Notes under the pieces: model-generated | The model's input: the letters and a program-made list of their open reading frames with translations, nothing else | Database searches by the model: none | Told to the model about the DNA's origin: nothing | Part shown: one piece after another, positions 5,435 through 6,311 of the stretch | Numbering within the stretch: position 1 is the first letter of the stretch | How the letters are laid out: each line of letters begins with the position of its first letter | Source of the DNA: Candidatus Methylarchaceae archaeon HK01M | Lineage (GTDB): Archaea > Thermoproteota > Nitrososphaeria > Nitrososphaerales > JACAEJ01 | Length of the DNA: 6,311 nt | NCBI GenBank assembly: GCA_024256245.1 | Contig: JAKLZD010000050.1 | Location: 1-6,311, forward strand | Reading direction: 5' to 3' | Translations under genes and position numbers: made by a program

Positions 5435-5699
5435 TCTTAACCCTTTGAGAGCCTTCGGCTACCAAAGCGTTAACGGAAAGACCTGAATCCTTTGTTGACA
5501 ATTGTTGACAATAGCCTAGCGTCTTGTTTGCTATGATCTCAGCAAATCTTTCAACCTGTTCTTTGTACAGATCCACTCTGCCCTCTATCAGAGCGTGAAC
5601 GTAGTCTGATAGTGTCTGGAAACCGTGTTGATTTAGCATTGAGTTTAAGATTGCTAATTGGTCTTCTTTCAGTCTTACCGAGACTGTTTTAAATCTCAT
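5370..5699 (-). CDS. Ribbon-helix-helix DNA-binding protein, C-terminus runs into antisense tRNA-Pro
   Basis: The N-terminal 40-45 residues fit the RHH (MetJ/Arc/CopG) fold: a strand KTVSVRLK (4-11), helix one about 11-25, then GFQTLSDYVHALIEG (26-40) for the turn and helix two. RHH proteins dimerise, insert the paired strand into the major groove and usually repress nearby promoters, often their own. Residues 41-65 may form a further helix. From about residue 89 the frame is just the antisense of tRNA-Pro (peptide GSVGFEPTT), so the last 21 or so residues are unlikely to be an evolved protein part. The stop at 5370 overlaps the tRNA by 65 bases. The start is ATG 5699, with TATATATATT 22-31 bases upstream (minus strand), suggesting a leaderless mRNA. 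It is divergent from the second RHH gene. An insertion or integration event may have replaced the original 3' end. Confidence 0.68.
   Translation of the reverse strand: MRFKTVSVRLKEDQLAILNSMLNQHGFQTLSDYVHALIEGRVDLYKEQVERFAEIIANKTLGYCQQLSTKDSGLSVNALVAEGSQRVKMGSVGFEPTTASSQGWNPKPN
5437..5473. repeat. Long imperfect hairpin directly after tRNA-Pro
   Basis: TTAAC (5437-5441) pairs with GTTAA (5469-5473), CTTTG (5443-5447) with CAAAG (5463-5467), and AGCC (5450-5453) with GGCT (5457-5460). The total is 14 pairs with one single and one double mismatch, around loop TTC. It begins three bases after the tRNA. It may serve tRNA-Pro transcript end formation or the end of the oncoming RHH mRNA. It lies within the antisense RHH reading frame. 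Confidence 0.65.
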
Positions 5700-5764
5700 A
5701 AAAAAGGTAATATAATAAAAAATATATATACATTTTGGTATTTTCAGGTAAATGGTTGTGGATT
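5700..5764. promoter_or_regulatory. Divergent promoter of the two RHH genes
   Basis: The 65 bases between the divergent starts are almost pure A+T. TATATATA at 5723-5730 is placed at about -22 to -31 for the minus-strand gene (ATG 5699). It could also serve the plus-strand gene, giving a short leader of about 10 bases before ATG 5765. GGTTGTGG (5754-5761) just ahead of the plus ATG is a weak ribosome site at best. RHH proteins commonly bind their own promoter, so autoregulation through this region is likely but unproven. Confidence 0.5.
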
Positions 5765-5935
5765 ATGCGTAAGAAGTTCAAGACGAGCATAGCTCTGGAC
5801 AAAGATCTGATCGAGTGGGTCGATAAAATGGTTAAGATGAAGAGGTTTGCAAGCAGGACCCATGCAATAGAGTATGCTCTGCAAAGGCTGAAAGAAAGGA
5901 GCAAGAATGAATTGGATTTATTGAAAATTCAATAA
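5765..5935 (+). CDS. Small ribbon-helix-helix DNA-binding protein
   Basis: This 56-residue protein is nearly all RHH domain: basic N-terminus MRKKFK, strand KTSIALD (6-12), helix one KDLIEWVDKMVKMKRF (13-28), then ASRTHAIEYALQRL, which matches the family pattern F-x-S-R-x-x-A-I-x-x-A-L at the turn and helix two. A short charged tail follows. RHH proteins of this size are dimeric repressors or antitoxins. No toxin gene overlaps or follows it here, so an antitoxin role has no local support. In-frame TTG codons at 5735 and 5756 lie upstream. The ATG is preferred because the basic residues just before the strand are typical and the TTG extension lies in the promoter. It is divergent from the other RHH gene but clearly different in sequence. 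Confidence 0.75.
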   Translation: MRKKFKTSIALDKDLIEWVDKMVKMKRFASRTHAIEYALQRLKERSKNELDLLKIQ

Positions 5936-6311
5936 GGTGTTATAGTTATTCTCAAAAGGGTGTATAGAGGAGTGTATTTAAGATTATTTGTTATTTTTGA
6001 TTGTATTTGTTGCAAAACGCATAATTCTATAATGTTGAATAAGGTTTATTTTAAGTAGGATTTGAATATTAAAGTAGCGTTTTGTTGTTGCATAAACTTA
6101 TTTTTGTCTCTTATTTTGAATTTCTGTAAGTATGTATAAAGCAAAAAGTATTACTCTGTTAGAATCTATTGGAGTAGCAATTAAGGTCTTTCTTTTCCGT
6201 CTCATGTTTTGCATTATATTAGACTCTAATAGAATTATAAACCTGTTATATTAGAACTACATGAGATAAGGTAAATTTGAAAAAATAAAGAAGAAACCTC
6301 CAAAGGCCTTA
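5936..6311. other. A+T-rich intergenic region with palindromes; no gene recognised
   Basis: No start codon opens a frame of useful length here. T-rich stretches right after the RHH gene (about 5985-6012) could end its transcript. CAAAACGC (6013-6020) and GCGTTTTG (6077-6084) form a separated inverted repeat. ATTAGACTCTAAT (6218-6230) is a perfect 13-base palindrome, and TTAGAATCTAT (6159-6169) is a near copy 59 bases earlier; these look like operator-type sites. A gene may begin beyond the right edge, but none is supported within it. Confidence 0.5.

Noticed and set aside
5689..5904. Minus-strand frame of 71 codons with hydrophobic ends
   Set aside because: It lies antisense to the plus-strand RHH gene and runs through the shared promoter.
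6277..6311. Start of a plus-strand gene at TTG 6277
   Set aside because: The frame stops after three codons (TAA at 6286). The neighbouring open frame has no start codon in the window.

Overview
The window is archaeal. The signs are tRNA genes split by bulge-helix-bulge introns, one of them at the classic archaeal position 37/38 of tRNA-Trp; TATA boxes about 25-30 bases upstream of tRNA and 5S starts; several genes that look leaderless; a V4R-domain regulator; and two ribbon-helix-helix (RHH) proteins. The sequence is A+T rich. A second intron inside one tRNA, and a 5S rRNA gene with no 16S or 23S rRNA gene beside it in the window, point towards the Thermoproteota/TACK side (crenarchaeal, thaumarchaeal or bathyarchaeal relatives). 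The window alone does not fix the lineage.

Layout: positions 1-1140 hold no convincing protein gene. They hold a minus-strand 5S rRNA (435-564) with an unusual extra segment, a strong stem-loop (704-740), and a minus-strand region (802-1042) that folds like a signal recognition particle RNA and carries an SRP helix-8-like motif, with weaker support. A SerB-like HAD phosphatase gene follows on the plus strand (1166-1897). It converges on a minus-strand pair. The distal gene (1985-3436) encodes a multidomain V4R sensor/regulator. The upstream gene (3538-4941) encodes a helical protein with two Asp-rich motifs typical of class I isoprenoid synthases. The gap between these two contains a duplicated sequence block.

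From 5059 the window turns to tRNA genes: tRNA-Trp(CCA) with two introns (22 nt in the D-loop, 54 nt at 37/38), then tRNA-Pro(TGG). The larger intron carries box C/D-like guide RNA structure whose D' guide pairs with tRNA-Trp position 39. The two tRNAs share an identical acceptor stem and T-arm. After tRNA-Pro come two divergent small RHH regulator genes sharing an A+T-rich promoter. The minus-strand one reads into the antisense strand of tRNA-Pro. The last 370 bases are A+T-rich with palindromes and no recognisable gene.

How the parts may work together: the isoprenoid-synthase-like enzyme and the V4R protein, which belongs to a family that binds small, often hydrophobic, ligands, could be an enzyme and its sensor. 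The HAD phosphatase might act on phosphoserine or on another small phosphate. These links are inference from adjacency. The RNA genes are housekeeping. The RHH pair beside tRNA-Pro could mark the edge of an integrated element, but no integrase or second att copy is visible here.
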